Origin: CAYVVD01 sp964454975
GTDB taxonomy: Bacteria > Bacteroidota > Ignavibacteria > Kapaibacteriales > UBA2268
Length of the DNA stretch: 64,000 bases
Direction of reading: 5' to 3'
Assembly: GCA_964454975.1 (NCBI GenBank)
Contig: CAYVVD010000006.1
Coordinates: 1-64,000, forward strand
Within the stretch, counting starts at the first letter, position 1, and each line of letters opens with the position of its first letter. This document shows positions 7,585-17,343 of the stretch, one piece after another. The notes under the pieces were generated by a model that was given only the letters and a program-made list of their open reading frames with translations, was not told the origin of the DNA and ran no database searches. The translations under genes and the position numbers were made by a program.

Positions 7585-8262
7585 TTAATCGTATTCTTCA
7601 AAAACAGGAGCGCCCGGTAGCCTGGAATCAACAAAAACCATTAAAGAACCAGAATATAGCTCAAGCTCGAAATATGCTGCTCTTGCACGATTCCTGGCTC
7701 CTTCACGAACACCAAGTTTCAGGGTTTCGCGATTTAATTCCCATTTCAGGTTTTTTGTCGTTAGCACACATTCAGGTTGTGGAATTAGAGAAACAATCTC
7801 ATTTGGAAAAGACATAAAGCGTGTTGGTTCAAATACAGGGATCCCATATCTGTCCTTGTCATAAATACAAAGGTTCATTTCACGGGAATAGCGCATAAAA
7901 ACACTCCAGTTATTCAATGTGTGCTCAAGTTCGCCACCGTGAAAACCAATTACAAGTATCCTGTTATGCCCTTGTTCCTTTGCTATTGCAAGGTTCTTTT
8001 CGAAGTCGTTTGTGTCTTGGTCTCTGATATGGATTATTTCGGTACCCGGGAATTTGTTCTCCCTGGCTTTAACATTTATCGAGTCCATATCACCGATAAT
8101 ATAGTCAGGCCTGAATCCTTTTTCAAAGAGTTTATCAGCAGCTCCATCCGCAGAAAATAGTAGCGTTCCCTCAAGTTCCCTGAGTACTTTTTTCTTTGGG
8201 ATTTTCGCGTTCAGGCAAATTATTGCGTCAAATACTTCTTCGTAAAACCTGAGTATTTTCAA
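7585..8262 (-). CDS. thiN: Thiamine pyrophosphokinase
   Basis: ThiN phosphorylates thiamine to the cofactor thiamine pyrophosphate using ATP. It is 225 residues. Visible motifs are LFSADGAADKL, DYIIGDMDSI and DQDTNDFEKNL for nucleotide and metal binding, then GFHGGELEHTLNN. The C-terminal beta domain ends with the basic NRARAAYFELE stretch. Translation appears to start at a TTG (8262), eight bases after the upstream stop; no in-frame ATG fits the N-terminus. It is third in the minus-strand series pgi, secreted protein, thiN. Confidence 0.87.
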   Translation of the reverse strand: MKILRFYEEVFDAIICLNAKIPKKKVLRELEGTLLFSADGAADKLFEKGFRPDYIIGDMDSINVKARENKFPGTEIIHIRDQDTNDFEKNLAIAKEQGHNRILVIGFHGGELEHTLNNWSVFMRYSREMNLCIYDKDRYGIPVFEPTRFMSFPNEIVSLIPQPECVLTTKNLKWELNRETLKLGVREGARNRARAAYFELELYSGSLMVFVDSRLPGAPVFEEYD

Positions 8263-8270
8263 GCTGTTCT

Positions 8271-8810
8271 CTATTTCAAAATTTTGAATGAACTGAAGAA
8301 TCTGTCTGAGTCTTCATTGCTTTCTTCGTTAGTAACAAGTTGCTGGAAATACAATTCTGAATTGTAGAGTATAAACTTATAATGCAGTAATTGTCCTTGC
8401 CCATAGCTTAGTTTAATAATCCTGCCCGGGAATTTTCCCTTATAATTAATCTCTTTCTCATTAACTAATTTGCCCTGAATTTTGGTTAAAGCCCCGTCCC
8501 TGGTCTTATCAAGGAAGTATTTTATATCAGCTTTATCTGATGCAGAACCGATTACTCCCCCGGGTATAGGGTAACTTCCGGCGACATAAACCTTAGGGCT
8601 TGCCGGTTTTTTATCATCCCTATACATATAAAGCACAACGTTTGCTGAGTTGGCACTGTCATTGCCAATGTTCTGGTTTTGTTTTACAGGTTCGGCTGGG
8701 AAGAGAGCTTCAAAATTCCCTTCAGGTGTCTTAAAAAGTGTCCAGTCTTCAGCAAGAGAAATTCCTGAAAAAATAATTATTAGTGAAAGTATTCTAAGAT
8801 AAGCCATCAT
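8271..8810 (-). CDS. Secreted protein of unknown function
   Basis: A 179-residue protein with an N-terminal signal peptide (hydrophobic LRILSLIIIFSGISL, likely cleaved near SLAED). The mature part opens WTLFKTPEGNFEALFPAEP, a pattern seen in small PsbP-like or DUF1795-like periplasmic proteins, but I do not recognise a definite family. It has no cysteines in the mature part, so it is not a lipoprotein. Its start lies 17 bases inside the end of pgi, so it is translated together with it. Confidence 0.6.
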   Translation of the reverse strand: MMAYLRILSLIIIFSGISLAEDWTLFKTPEGNFEALFPAEPVKQNQNIGNDSANSANVVLYMYRDDKKPASPKVYVAGSYPIPGGVIGSASDKADIKYFLDKTRDGALTKIQGKLVNEKEINYKGKFPGRIIKLSYGQGQLLHYKFILYNSELYFQQLVTNEESNEDSDRFFSSFKILK

Positions 8811-10455
8811 TAATCCGTAATTTTTCCTTAAAAAAATTAATCAATCCATTTGTGGATGCATCATGCATAGTAACGGGTAAGTCATCTTTTAGTTCATTTA
8901 AGACATTTTTAGCAAGTTGTTTACCCAGCTCAACCCCCCACTGGTCAAAGGAGTTGAGTCCCCAGATTATTCCCTGCACAAATGTTCGATGCTCGTAAAA
9001 TGCAAGCAAAACAGCGAGTTTCTCAGGTGTAAGCTTGTCAATTAATATTGAATTTGTGGGCTTATTTCCTTCAAATACTTTATGAGGGAGGAGCAAAGCA
9101 ATATCATTTTTGCTTTTGCCGGATTTTTCCAGCTCTCCAAGGGCTTCTTCCTCAGTTTTACCCATCATAAGTGCTTCAGTCTGAGCGAAGAAATTAGACA
9201 TGAATATTTTATGATGCTCACCGGCCGGATTAAGCGTCTTGACAAATCCGATGAAATCTGCAGGTATCATCCTTGTTCCCTGGTGAATAAGCTGGAAATA
9301 GGAGTGCTGTGAATTTGTCCCGGCAGAACCCCAAATTATCGGCCCTGTAGAGTAGTTAACGAGATTACCGGAGATTGTAACGCTCTTTCCATTACTTTCC
9401 ATATCCAACTGTTGAAGGTACTCTGGCAAGCGAGAAAGATATTGGTCATAAGGGATGACCGCGTAAGATTCAGCTTTAAAGAAGTTGGAATACCAAATTC
9501 CAAGTAATGCCATTATTACAGGGATGTTTCGCTCAAATGGTGTTTCGCGGAAATGAACATCCGCCTGGTTGGCGCCGTCGAGTAGTTCCTCGAAAGCATC
9601 CCATCCGAGATAAACCGCAATTGACAGGCCAATAGCAGACCAGAGGGAATACCTCCCGCCAACCCAGTCCCAGAAACCGAATATGTTGGCTTCGTCAATC
9701 CCGAAAGATTTGCATGCTTCAATATTTGTTGAGAGAGCTACAAAATGCCTTGAAACAGAGCTTTCGTTGCATGATTTATTGACCAGCCAGGTGCGTGCTG
9801 TTTTTGCATTAGTATGCGTTTCCTGCGTTGTAAAAGATTTCGAAGCAATTATAAACAAAGATGTCTCGGGGTTGAGTTCTCTTAATTTCTCGCTTATGTC
9901 AGTACCATCTACATTTGAAACAAAGTGTACTCTTATCTTACCATCCGAATAGTGTTTCAATGCTTTGCAGGCCATCTCAGGGCCAAGGTGTGAACCACCG
10001 ATACCAATATTAACAACGTCCTTTATTTCTTTTCCTGTAAATCCTTTCCATTTTCCGCTCCGTAAAGAATCAACAAAGGATTTCATTGCATCTTTTACTT
10101 TATATATCTCTTCGACTACATTAACACCGTCCAGCCTAAGAACTTCATAACGTTTTTTTCTCAATGCTGTATGTAGAACCGCTCTTTTTTCGGTGATATT
10201 AATCTTATCGCCATTGAACATTGACTCGATTGCTTTGCCCAATTTTACGGCATTAGCAAGCTCAATCAGGAGCTTCTTTGTTTCTTCATTGATAATGTTT
10301 TTGGAATAATCGAAGAGTATGCCGTTAAAACGGAGCGAAAATGCAAGGTAGCGGCTGCTATCATTTTGGAAAAGCTCTCTCATGTGAACATTTTTCATTT
10401 CAGAATAATGCTCGCCGAGCTTCCTCCATTCAGGTAATTCGGTTAGATTTTTCAT
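8794..10455 (-). CDS. pgi: Glucose-6-phosphate isomerase
   Basis: Interconverts glucose-6-phosphate and fructose-6-phosphate in glycolysis/gluconeogenesis. At 553 residues this is the long E. coli-type enzyme. It has GIGGSHLGPEMACKAL, ASKSFTTQETHTNA, and both family signatures: DWVGGRYSLWSAIGLSI and FDQWGVELGKQLA. The catalytic GEHHKIFMSNFFAQTEAL region is also present. It heads a minus-strand series and overlaps the next gene by 17 bases. Confidence 0.97.
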   Translation of the reverse strand: MKNLTELPEWRKLGEHYSEMKNVHMRELFQNDSSRYLAFSLRFNGILFDYSKNIINEETKKLLIELANAVKLGKAIESMFNGDKINITEKRAVLHTALRKKRYEVLRLDGVNVVEEIYKVKDAMKSFVDSLRSGKWKGFTGKEIKDVVNIGIGGSHLGPEMACKALKHYSDGKIRVHFVSNVDGTDISEKLRELNPETSLFIIASKSFTTQETHTNAKTARTWLVNKSCNESSVSRHFVALSTNIEACKSFGIDEANIFGFWDWVGGRYSLWSAIGLSIAVYLGWDAFEELLDGANQADVHFRETPFERNIPVIMALLGIWYSNFFKAESYAVIPYDQYLSRLPEYLQQLDMESNGKSVTISGNLVNYSTGPIIWGSAGTNSQHSYFQLIHQGTRMIPADFIGFVKTLNPAGEHHKIFMSNFFAQTEALMMGKTEEEALGELEKSGKSKNDIALLLPHKVFEGNKPTNSILIDKLTPEKLAVLLAFYEHRTFVQGIIWGLNSFDQWGVELGKQLAKNVLNELKDDLPVTMHDASTNGLINFFKEKLRINDGLS

Positions 10456-10536
10456 ACGAACCCGGAAATATTATTGCCAACAATTTAATTCACTTGTCGT
10501 TAACAAAAATAAGATAAATTCACTCTCGAATCGAAT

Positions 10537-11130
10537 TTAAAGCGACAATTTGCTTTTTGATGTGTATTTATAATTGAGCCAAAGCCTAACGGCTTCGAAT
10601 AAGACGATACCGGCTGCAACGCTGACGTTTAGGGAATGTTTGACACCGTACATTGGTATTTCAACAGCCATATCGCATTCTTTGAGAATTTCATCTTCAA
10701 TGCCGGTAATTTCGTTGCCAAGGATTAGGCTCAAGGGGAAATCAGATTCGGGCAGAGAATCATAACTTCTGCTGTTATTTGTTAGTTCAACAGCAACGAT
10801 ATTATTTCCGTTGGCTTTTTCTGCTGACATAGCTTTGAAGATACTTTTCTCGTAGCGCCAGGGGACTGTGTCAACAGCGCCGAGGGCTGTTTTTTCGATT
10901 TCATTACGTGGCGGATGTGGAGTGAAACCGCATAGAATAAGCTCATTTGCAAGGCCGGAGTCACAGGTCCTGAAGATAGAACCGACATTGTAGAGGCTGC
11001 GCACATTATGAAGCATTAATGAAACCGGGTGGCGCTCAATTTTGGCAATCTCTTCTTCGCTTTTGCGAAGTTTAAGTAACTCGGTATGTGTATGTTTTTT
11101 TAGAATTGCTGTAACCTTTGATTGAATCAA
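10537..11130 (-). CDS. TrmH/SpoU-family RNA 2'-O-methyltransferase
   Basis: A SPOUT-class SAM-dependent RNA ribose methyltransferase, 197 residues. The three family motifs are visible: NVRSLYNVGSIFRTCDS, LILGNEITGIEDEIL, and IPMYGVKHSLNVSVAAGI with the trefoil-knot SAM site. The substrate (tRNA or rRNA) cannot be determined. The start is a TTG at 11130: family similarity begins around residue 13 and no ATG or GTG lies between. It is divergent from the large T9SS protein, with a 44-base shared promoter region. Confidence 0.88.
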   Translation of the reverse strand: MIQSKVTAILKKHTHTELLKLRKSEEEIAKIERHPVSLMLHNVRSLYNVGSIFRTCDSGLANELILCGFTPHPPRNEIEKTALGAVDTVPWRYEKSIFKAMSAEKANGNNIVAVELTNNSRSYDSLPESDFPLSLILGNEITGIEDEILKECDMAVEIPMYGVKHSLNVSVAAGIVLFEAVRLWLNYKYTSKSKLSL

Positions 11131-11174
11131 CTGTCAAGTTAATAAAATATAGCTAATCACTAAATTTCAAAACA

Positions 11175-14159
11175 ATGAAAAAAACAAAGTACTTTCTTTT
11201 ATTATTCATTCTATCCGCATCTGTGACCTCTTTTGCCCAAGAAGGGCTTGACACACGCGGCAAAGAGTTTTGGGTGACTTTTCTGCCAAATTTTCATAAT
11301 AATATCGCAGATACAGATCCCCGACTCAAATTTGGGGACTCGATATATATATTTATTTCATCTGAGGTGCCAACAAGCGGTATCATTGAATTTAACCACC
11401 CCGGATTAGAGATTAAAGAGGCATTCCAGATTACAGACCCCACCCAGATTTATATTTTCAAAAGAAGTTTCTGGGATTATGAATTAAGGGGATTCAATGA
11501 ATCCGGTATTGAGGTTCCTCAAAGGGATAACGAGAAAATTACAGGCAAATCCTTTTATGTAAAATCAAATGACGAAATTACTGTTTATGCCCATAGCCAG
11601 GCAGTAACAACCAGTGACGGATGTGTAGTTTTGCCGAGTCATGTTATGGGGAATGAGTACAGGGTATTGGCATATAACAGCCATACTTACAGTGAAGATT
11701 TTATTAGCTCTTCAACTCCATCACAATTCGCTATAATCGCATCTGAAGACAGTACCAATGTTTTCATAAAGCTATCTGCCAGAACAAAAGAAAACGGGAC
11801 AGATGAACAAACTATCCCATTGAATCGCGGGGATGTTTATCTTGTGCAGGCAGACATCGAAAAATTTTACCAGGATGCAGATTTAACGGGAACCCTTGTC
11901 CAGTCAGATAAACCTGTTGCCATATTTGCCGGGCATCAAAGAAGCGGGCTACCATATAATATTAAAGGCGGAAATGTATCAAGGGATTTATTATTTGAGC
12001 AATTATTACCCACAAAATATCTTGGTAGAGAATATATAGTAGTACCGTTCGTTCCAGGTCAAAATCAGGAATCTACGGGTTATGACCTGTTCAGAGTATT
12101 GGCTCATCAAAACAATACTGAAGTGTGGATAAATGGTCAATTCATTGTTAATCTCGATGCCGGACAATATTATGAAAATATACTTGACCGGGCATATTCT
12201 ATTAATACAAGCTCACCCTCAATTGTTGGTGTATATAAAAAATCTGCAAAATTTTCTGCCGGAGTTGATTTCAGAACAAGCGATCCTTTGTTCATTATCA
12301 TGCCGGCTATAAACCAATACCATAATTTTTTCAGGTTTATTAATATTCAGGCATACCAGTTCAATGGTATAAATTATCAAAGAGTTTATACAGCCCATCA
12401 TATCAGTATAATTTATCCGGATGATATAATTTCCATGGAGCTCGATGGAGTTGAAATTAACAGGAGCTCTGCAAATGATATTCCCGGAAAGTATTCCTAC
12501 ATTAATTTAAATGTAACTGAGGGTGTGCATACTTTAAAGACTTCAGACAAAGTAGGCCTAACAATTTATGGCTACGGAAGTGCAAATTCCTATGGTTACC
12601 TTGGCGGTATGTCAACTATTATAATTGACCACCGGCCGCCAACAATGAATATAACTGATAAATGTAATCCTAATTACATCATGATTACAGATACTGCTGC
12701 TTATGACTCAGGAATCGAAAAAGTGGAAGTAGTCCAGGGCAGCCTTAATAATGTCGTTGTAACTCCTTTCGGTGTTGAGCCTTACCAGGATACTGTAGAG
12801 CTGGAAGTGAATATTATTGACCCATACCAGGATGGTTCGCTTGAAATCGTTGCCACTGATTCAATCGGCTTTACAATTGACACTACACTTTGGATACCCG
12901 GTTTCACACTTGGTATCCTGCCGGACAATCTCGAAGACCGGCTTGATACGCTTGACCACCAGATGCCGGTCAATAAATTCTACTGCTTTGAAGTTGAGAT
13001 TTCCAATTATGGCAGGTTTACACAAAAAGTTGATGAAGTTTACCTTGAACAGGGGCTCGGTGGATTATTTATCAAAGATCCCTCTGTTGAATACTTTATT
13101 CTACCAGGCGAAAGCGTTAAAATTGAAGTTTGTTACAATCCTCTGGATACCGGGTTGACAGTTGATAATCTTCACATTGTGGGTCCTTGCGGGGACAGAG
13201 ACGTCATGGTAATCAGGATTGAAGCCCAGGATGATGATTCTCCGCCATTTGTTGAAGATTACCCTGAAAGATGTTTCCTCGGTGAATATGCAATGGTTAC
13301 TGATACAACTGCCTTTGATTTCGGACTGAAGCAAGTAGAAGTCATCAGTACCGAAAATTGTACATTTACTTCCATTGAAGATTATCCCCATAGTGTGAAA
13401 TATGCTTTTACGCTAACTGACCCCTATCAGGACGGTTTTTATACAATACGTGCCGTGGACAGCGCCTTTATTGAGAATCCTGTAATTCACACAGATACAA
13501 TCCAGGGGTTCACAGTCGTTATGCTTAGCCTTGAAGGCAATAACTATGTAAGGTTTGATGAGAACCTAATCGGTTCACAAACCTGTACAGATTTGATGAT
13601 TTATAATTACGGCTCTTTAAAGCATACCTTCAAAGAACCAGGTATGTTTATCAATGAGTATTTCTCTGTGCCTTTGTCACAGTTCCCTATCGAAATTGAA
13701 CCAAATGATTCTGCATCAATTACGATCTGTTTCAGGCCTTTCTTCACGTCAGATGAGGGCTTGAATGATACATTTTCGCTTGAGTTTAACTGCCTTGACA
13801 TGTCGGTGCCTGTTGAAGGATTGTCACGTGAATATATCGGAACTTCAGAATCCAGGTGTAATCTGCCGGTTCGTGTAAAAGTCGGCGAAGTGCCTGCATA
13901 TACATACCTGCTTCAGAATTTCCCCAATCCAACTAATTCTACTTCTATTATCATGTTCGGAATCCCTGAGCAAAGTGATATAACACTAAGGATTTATGAT
14001 TCTTATGGCAACATCAGGCATGAAGTTCTGAATGGTGTTTTTGAAGCAGGGGAATATGATTTTCAAATATCAACTTCTGAATACAGTTCCGGCGCTTATT
14101 TTTATGAATTGAACTCCGGAAAAGAACGAATTGTCAGGAGAATGGTAATAAGTAAATAA
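11175..14159 (+). CDS. Large T9SS-secreted protein with IgGFc-binding-like N-terminal domain
   Basis: A 994-residue secreted protein. Residues 1-21 are a signal peptide (ending TSFAQ). Residues about 25-480 resemble the IgGFc-binding N-terminal domain (PF17517): LDTRGKEFWVTFLPN, VYAHSQAVTTSDGCVVLPSH, VAIFAGHQRSG. Two related modules follow, at about 488 and 686, each with a cysteine start, a TDT-AxD-xG pattern (ITDTAAYDSGIEKVEV; VTDTTAFDFGLKQVEV) and DPYQDG. Each is followed by a choice-of-anchor-like beta domain (PGESVKIEVCYNPLDTG; PNDSASITICFRPF). From about 910 there is a T9SS type A sorting domain (YLLQNFPNPTNSTSI, SSGAYFYEL). It is probably surface-attached or released, with an adhesive role inferred from such domains. 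Confidence 0.85.
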   Translation: MKKTKYFLLLFILSASVTSFAQEGLDTRGKEFWVTFLPNFHNNIADTDPRLKFGDSIYIFISSEVPTSGIIEFNHPGLEIKEAFQITDPTQIYIFKRSFWDYELRGFNESGIEVPQRDNEKITGKSFYVKSNDEITVYAHSQAVTTSDGCVVLPSHVMGNEYRVLAYNSHTYSEDFISSSTPSQFAIIASEDSTNVFIKLSARTKENGTDEQTIPLNRGDVYLVQADIEKFYQDADLTGTLVQSDKPVAIFAGHQRSGLPYNIKGGNVSRDLLFEQLLPTKYLGREYIVVPFVPGQNQESTGYDLFRVLAHQNNTEVWINGQFIVNLDAGQYYENILDRAYSINTSSPSIVGVYKKSAKFSAGVDFRTSDPLFIIMPAINQYHNFFRFINIQAYQFNGINYQRVYTAHHISIIYPDDIISMELDGVEINRSSANDIPGKYSYINLNVTEGVHTLKTSDKVGLTIYGYGSANSYGYLGGMSTIIIDHRPPTMNITDKCNPNYIMITDTAAYDSGIEKVEVVQGSLNNVVVTPFGVEPYQDTVELEVNIIDPYQDGSLEIVATDSIGFTIDTTLWIPGFTLGILPDNLEDRLDTLDHQMPVNKFYCFEVEISNYGRFTQKVDEVYLEQGLGGLFIKDPSVEYFILPGESVKIEVCYNPLDTGLTVDNLHIVGPCGDRDVMVIRIEAQDDDSPPFVEDYPERCFLGEYAMVTDTTAFDFGLKQVEVISTENCTFTSIEDYPHSVKYAFTLTDPYQDGFYTIRAVDSAFIENPVIHTDTIQGFTVVMLSLEGNNYVRFDENLIGSQTCTDLMIYNYGSLKHTFKEPGMFINEYFSVPLSQFPIEIEPNDSASITICFRPFFTSDEGLNDTFSLEFNCLDMSVPVEGLSREYIGTSESRCNLPVRVKVGEVPAYTYLLQNFPNPTNSTSIIMFGIPEQSDITLRIYDSYGNIRHEVLNGVFEAGEYDFQISTSEYSSGAYFYELNSGKERIVRRMVISK

Positions 14160-14196
14160 ACCGAGATTTTTTTTCACAAATCAATTCTTTAAATTG

Positions 14197-14211
14197 CCCC
14201 GTTTTGTGGGG
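14197..14211 (+). promoter_or_regulatory. Possible hairpin covering the ymdB-like gene's ribosome binding site
   Basis: CCCC (14197-14200) and GGGG (14208-14211) flank a 7-base loop, and the GGGG is the best Shine-Dalgarno candidate for the ATG at 14219. Pairing would mask it. The stem is only four base pairs, so this may be chance. Confidence 0.25.
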
Positions 14212-14218
14212 TAAAAAT

Positions 14219-15031
14219 ATGGCGATAAGAATAGATTTATTATTCATCGGGGATGTAGTCGGTAAGCCGGGAATTGAAGCTGTCGATAAATACCTCGGTA
14301 CTTTAAAAGAAAAATACCATCCCAATTTTATCATTCTCAACGGAGAAAATGTAACTCATGGTAAAGGAATTACTGAACCAGAGGCTGAACATTTCTTTGA
14401 AATGGGTGTTGATGTAATAACAACCGGCAATCATATCTGGGATAACTGGAAATCAAGGCCTCTTCTCCAGAAAAATGATAAAATCCTCCGTCCTTTTAAC
14501 TATCCCTGGGGAAACCCCGGGAAAGGATTTATCGTTCTTGATAAAGAAGAAACAGGGCCTATAGCTGTGCTCCAGCTTCAGGGGCGTACTTTTATGCAGA
14601 CTATAGACTGCCCATTCCGGGCAGCAGACAGTGCTCTGAAGATAATCAAGGATAAAACTGAGAATATTATTGTAGATTTTCATGCTGACGCGACTGCGGA
14701 GAAAATATCAATGGCATGGCATCTTGATGGAAAAGTAAGCGCGTTGATTGGTACTCATACGCATATCCAGACAGCTGATGCCTCAATTTTTCCAAATGGA
14801 ATGGCTTATATATCAGACACTGGCATGACCGGGCCTTATGATTCAGTTGTAGGAATGCGAAAGGATGTTGCTATCAAACGTTTTACACTCCAGACGCCGC
14901 ACAAATACGAGATGGCTTCAGGTGATATTAAAATTAGTGGCGTGTATGTATGCATTGACACTCTAACTCACCAGGCGGAGAAAATTGAGCCGTTTATCAT
15001 TCCGGCTTTTGAAAGGGAAATCAGGATATGA
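14219..15031 (+). CDS. YmdB/TIGR00282-family metallophosphoesterase
   Basis: A calcineurin-like phosphoesterase of the YmdB family, known to act on 2',3'-cyclic nucleotides. Metal-binding motifs are FIGDVVGKPG, LNGENVTHGKGI, TTGNHIWDN, VDFHADATAEK, and GTHTHIQTADASI. It is 270 residues from the ATG at 14219, chosen over an upstream TTG because GGGG lies 8-11 bases before it as a ribosome binding site. That GGGG can pair with CCCC at 14197-14200. The gene overlaps asd by four bases (ATGA). Confidence 0.88.
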   Translation: MAIRIDLLFIGDVVGKPGIEAVDKYLGTLKEKYHPNFIILNGENVTHGKGITEPEAEHFFEMGVDVITTGNHIWDNWKSRPLLQKNDKILRPFNYPWGNPGKGFIVLDKEETGPIAVLQLQGRTFMQTIDCPFRAADSALKIIKDKTENIIVDFHADATAEKISMAWHLDGKVSALIGTHTHIQTADASIFPNGMAYISDTGMTGPYDSVVGMRKDVAIKRFTLQTPHKYEMASGDIKISGVYVCIDTLTHQAEKIEPFIIPAFEREIRI

Positions 15032-15996
15032 GCAGCGGGTATAAAGTTGCAATAATTGGCGCCACCGGCCTTGTTGGCAGGACGGTGCTTAAAGTGCTCG
15101 AGGAGAGGAATTTTCCTGTTTCTGAATTGAAATTGTTTTCATCTGATCGCTCTGCAGGAGAGGAGTTAGAATTTAAAGATGAAAAATTAAAACTCCGAAA
15201 GCTTGATGAATACTCGTTTCAAGGAATTGATATAGCGCTGTTTTCAGCCGGTTCAGGCGTTAGCCTGAAGTATGCACCATTCTCAGCTAAAAGCAATTGC
15301 CTGGCGATTGACAACAGCAGCGCCTGGCGTATGGATGTTGATACTCCTCTCGTTGTGCCTGAAGTAAATCCTGACTCTGCCAAAAAGCATAAATACATAA
15401 TTGCTAACCCAAATTGCTCAACAATCCAGATGGTATTGCCGCTTAAAGTAATAGAAGATAATTTCGGGCTTCAACGAGTGATAGTCTCAACTTACCAGTC
15501 CATAAGCGGGGCAGGGCAGAAGGGTATTTATTTACTCGAGAATGATCTAAAAACCGGTAAAAGGGAAATCGCTTACAACATAATGTTTCATCCCTTCGAG
15601 GACAATGGATGGACGGTGGAAGAGAATAAAATGCGCAATGAAACCCGTAAAATTATGTCAATGCCGGAACTTAAAATTTCAGTCACCTGTGTAAGGCTGC
15701 CTATTCTCGGGGGCCATGGTGAATCAATAAACTTTGAAACTAAAACTCAACTAAACATCAAAAATCTAAAAAGCAAGCTAAATTCATTCCCAGGAATTGT
15801 TTACTGTGAAAATGATAATTATCCCCACCCTGCAATGAGCGAAAACCTGGACGAAGTTTTTGTAAGCAGGCTCAGGGTTGATGATTCTGTTTCAAATGCC
15901 GGTATGATGTGGGTTGTTGCGGATAATCTGCGAAAGGGGGCAGCCACAAATGCTGTTCAGATTGCTGAATTAATCGCCGAAAAAGGATGGGTTTGA
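15028..15996 (+). CDS. asd: Aspartate-semialdehyde dehydrogenase
   Basis: Reduces aspartyl phosphate to aspartate semialdehyde, the branch point to lysine/diaminopimelate, threonine and methionine. It is 322 residues. Motifs are the NADP-binding AIIGATGLVGRTVLKVL, IDNSSAWRMD, the catalytic cysteine C130 in IANPNCSTIQ, and TYQSISGAGQKG. The late GHGESINFET carries the active-site histidine. It is translationally coupled to the phosphoesterase gene upstream and convergent with the M24 peptidase, leaving only three bases between them. Confidence 0.95.
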   Translation: MSSGYKVAIIGATGLVGRTVLKVLEERNFPVSELKLFSSDRSAGEELEFKDEKLKLRKLDEYSFQGIDIALFSAGSGVSLKYAPFSAKSNCLAIDNSSAWRMDVDTPLVVPEVNPDSAKKHKYIIANPNCSTIQMVLPLKVIEDNFGLQRVIVSTYQSISGAGQKGIYLLENDLKTGKREIAYNIMFHPFEDNGWTVEENKMRNETRKIMSMPELKISVTCVRLPILGGHGESINFETKTQLNIKNLKSKLNSFPGIVYCENDNYPHPAMSENLDEVFVSRLRVDDSVSNAGMMWVVADNLRKGAATNAVQIAELIAEKGWV

Positions 15997-15999
15997 AAA

Positions 16000-17184
16000 T
16001 TACCGCATTATTGGGATGATTGAATTTTGTCTTTCCAGGCCTGAATTTACACTCCCTTCATCGGTGATGTAAACGTTAATCTCTGTTCTGTATCCTGCCT
16101 TAGCTTTGGTTATGTATATTCCCGGTTCAATTGAAAAACACGAACCTTTTATCAACTCACGTTCATCCATGGACTCAAGGTTATCAAGGTGAACACCCGG
16201 CCCGTGAACTTCTGTTCCGATATTATGTCCTGTTCGGTGAATGAAGTATTCACCGTAGCCAGCATCTTTGACAACATTCCGGGCTACATCGTCAGCATCG
16301 CACCCACGAACTTCCTGCTTCTTAACAAACTTTTTCCTGATAAAACTAAATGTATCGTCTCTTGCTTTGCAGCAAATCTGGAATATCTTCTCATGTTTTG
16401 AAGGAACTTTGTCACCAACATAACCCATCCATGTTATATCGGCATAAATGCTGTTTTCTCTTTTATTTTTTGCCCAAACGTCGATAAGAACCAGGTCGCC
16501 ATCTTTAATAAATGTGCTGTTTTCCGGATTAGGTATGAAATGAGGGTCGGCGCTGTGTTCATTTACAGAAACAATCGGACCGATGTCGAATGTCATTTTT
16601 TTCTCAATCAGGTAACCTATCATAAATTGCTGTATTTCATACTCCCGTGGGTAATCTCCATTCCTGATTCTTGCAGCTATTCTCTGGAAAGCGAGGTCTT
16701 TAGCTTCATTTACAACTTGAAGTGCTTCGAGGTGGCTGTTAATTCCTTCAGAATTTAGGTAAGACTCGAACTTTGTAACAAAATAACCTGAGGATACTAT
16801 ATTAACACCTTGCTTGCGTATAAAATCAGCTGTACCTATATCAACTACAGATAAATATGGGATGGAATTGTCAGGGGAGTATAGCATTGCTACTGTTTTC
16901 TTACCTTTTACCATGCTTGCCAGATGTTCGTTGTATTCCTGCCATGGAAGGTATAGTAGTTTCTTACCAGGAAGATGATCCAAATTGCTGGCTTCCATCA
17001 TATGGCACAACTTCAAAGGAGTACCCATTGCCGGAATCATATATGCCCATCGTCGGGTAAATATCTTGCTTTTGGAAAGTCGAAGGATTTTATAAGCGCT
17101 TTTGTCCCTTTCCTGAAAGTCGTAAAAGAGCCATCCGTCTATACCCCTTTCCCTGAGTTCCTGCTGAACTTCTTTTATTTCCAT
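16000..17184 (-). CDS. M24-family metallopeptidase (Xaa-Pro aminopeptidase-like)
   Basis: A 394-residue cytoplasmic pita-bread-fold peptidase. All five dimetal ligands are visible: Asp in LVLIDVWAKN, Asp in YADITWMG, His in FIHRTGHNIG, Glu in SIEPGIYI and Glu in GYRTEINVY. The N-terminal creatinase-like domain is present from ELRERGIDGWLFYDF. It likely removes N-terminal residues before proline or from dipeptides, but substrate is inferred. The ATG at 17184 is the only reasonable start. It is transcribed alone, divergent from the Fe-S oxidoreductase. Confidence 0.85.
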   Translation of the reverse strand: MEIKEVQQELRERGIDGWLFYDFQERDKSAYKILRLSKSKIFTRRWAYMIPAMGTPLKLCHMMEASNLDHLPGKKLLYLPWQEYNEHLASMVKGKKTVAMLYSPDNSIPYLSVVDIGTADFIRKQGVNIVSSGYFVTKFESYLNSEGINSHLEALQVVNEAKDLAFQRIAARIRNGDYPREYEIQQFMIGYLIEKKMTFDIGPIVSVNEHSADPHFIPNPENSTFIKDGDLVLIDVWAKNKRENSIYADITWMGYVGDKVPSKHEKIFQICCKARDDTFSFIRKKFVKKQEVRGCDADDVARNVVKDAGYGEYFIHRTGHNIGTEVHGPGVHLDNLESMDERELIKGSCFSIEPGIYITKAKAGYRTEINVYITDEGSVNSGLERQNSIIPIMR

Positions 17185-17343
17185 CCATATTCCCGGCGTG
17201 CTTCTTAACTAAATTAAATTATGAAAAATAATTTAATAAATACAATTATTTCGGAGATATGGTTTTTTATTTTATTATTTGAATTTTTGATTTGCTTGAT
17301 TATCTTCTTTTTTCACTAATTGGCAGAATATTCAGGGGCGGAT

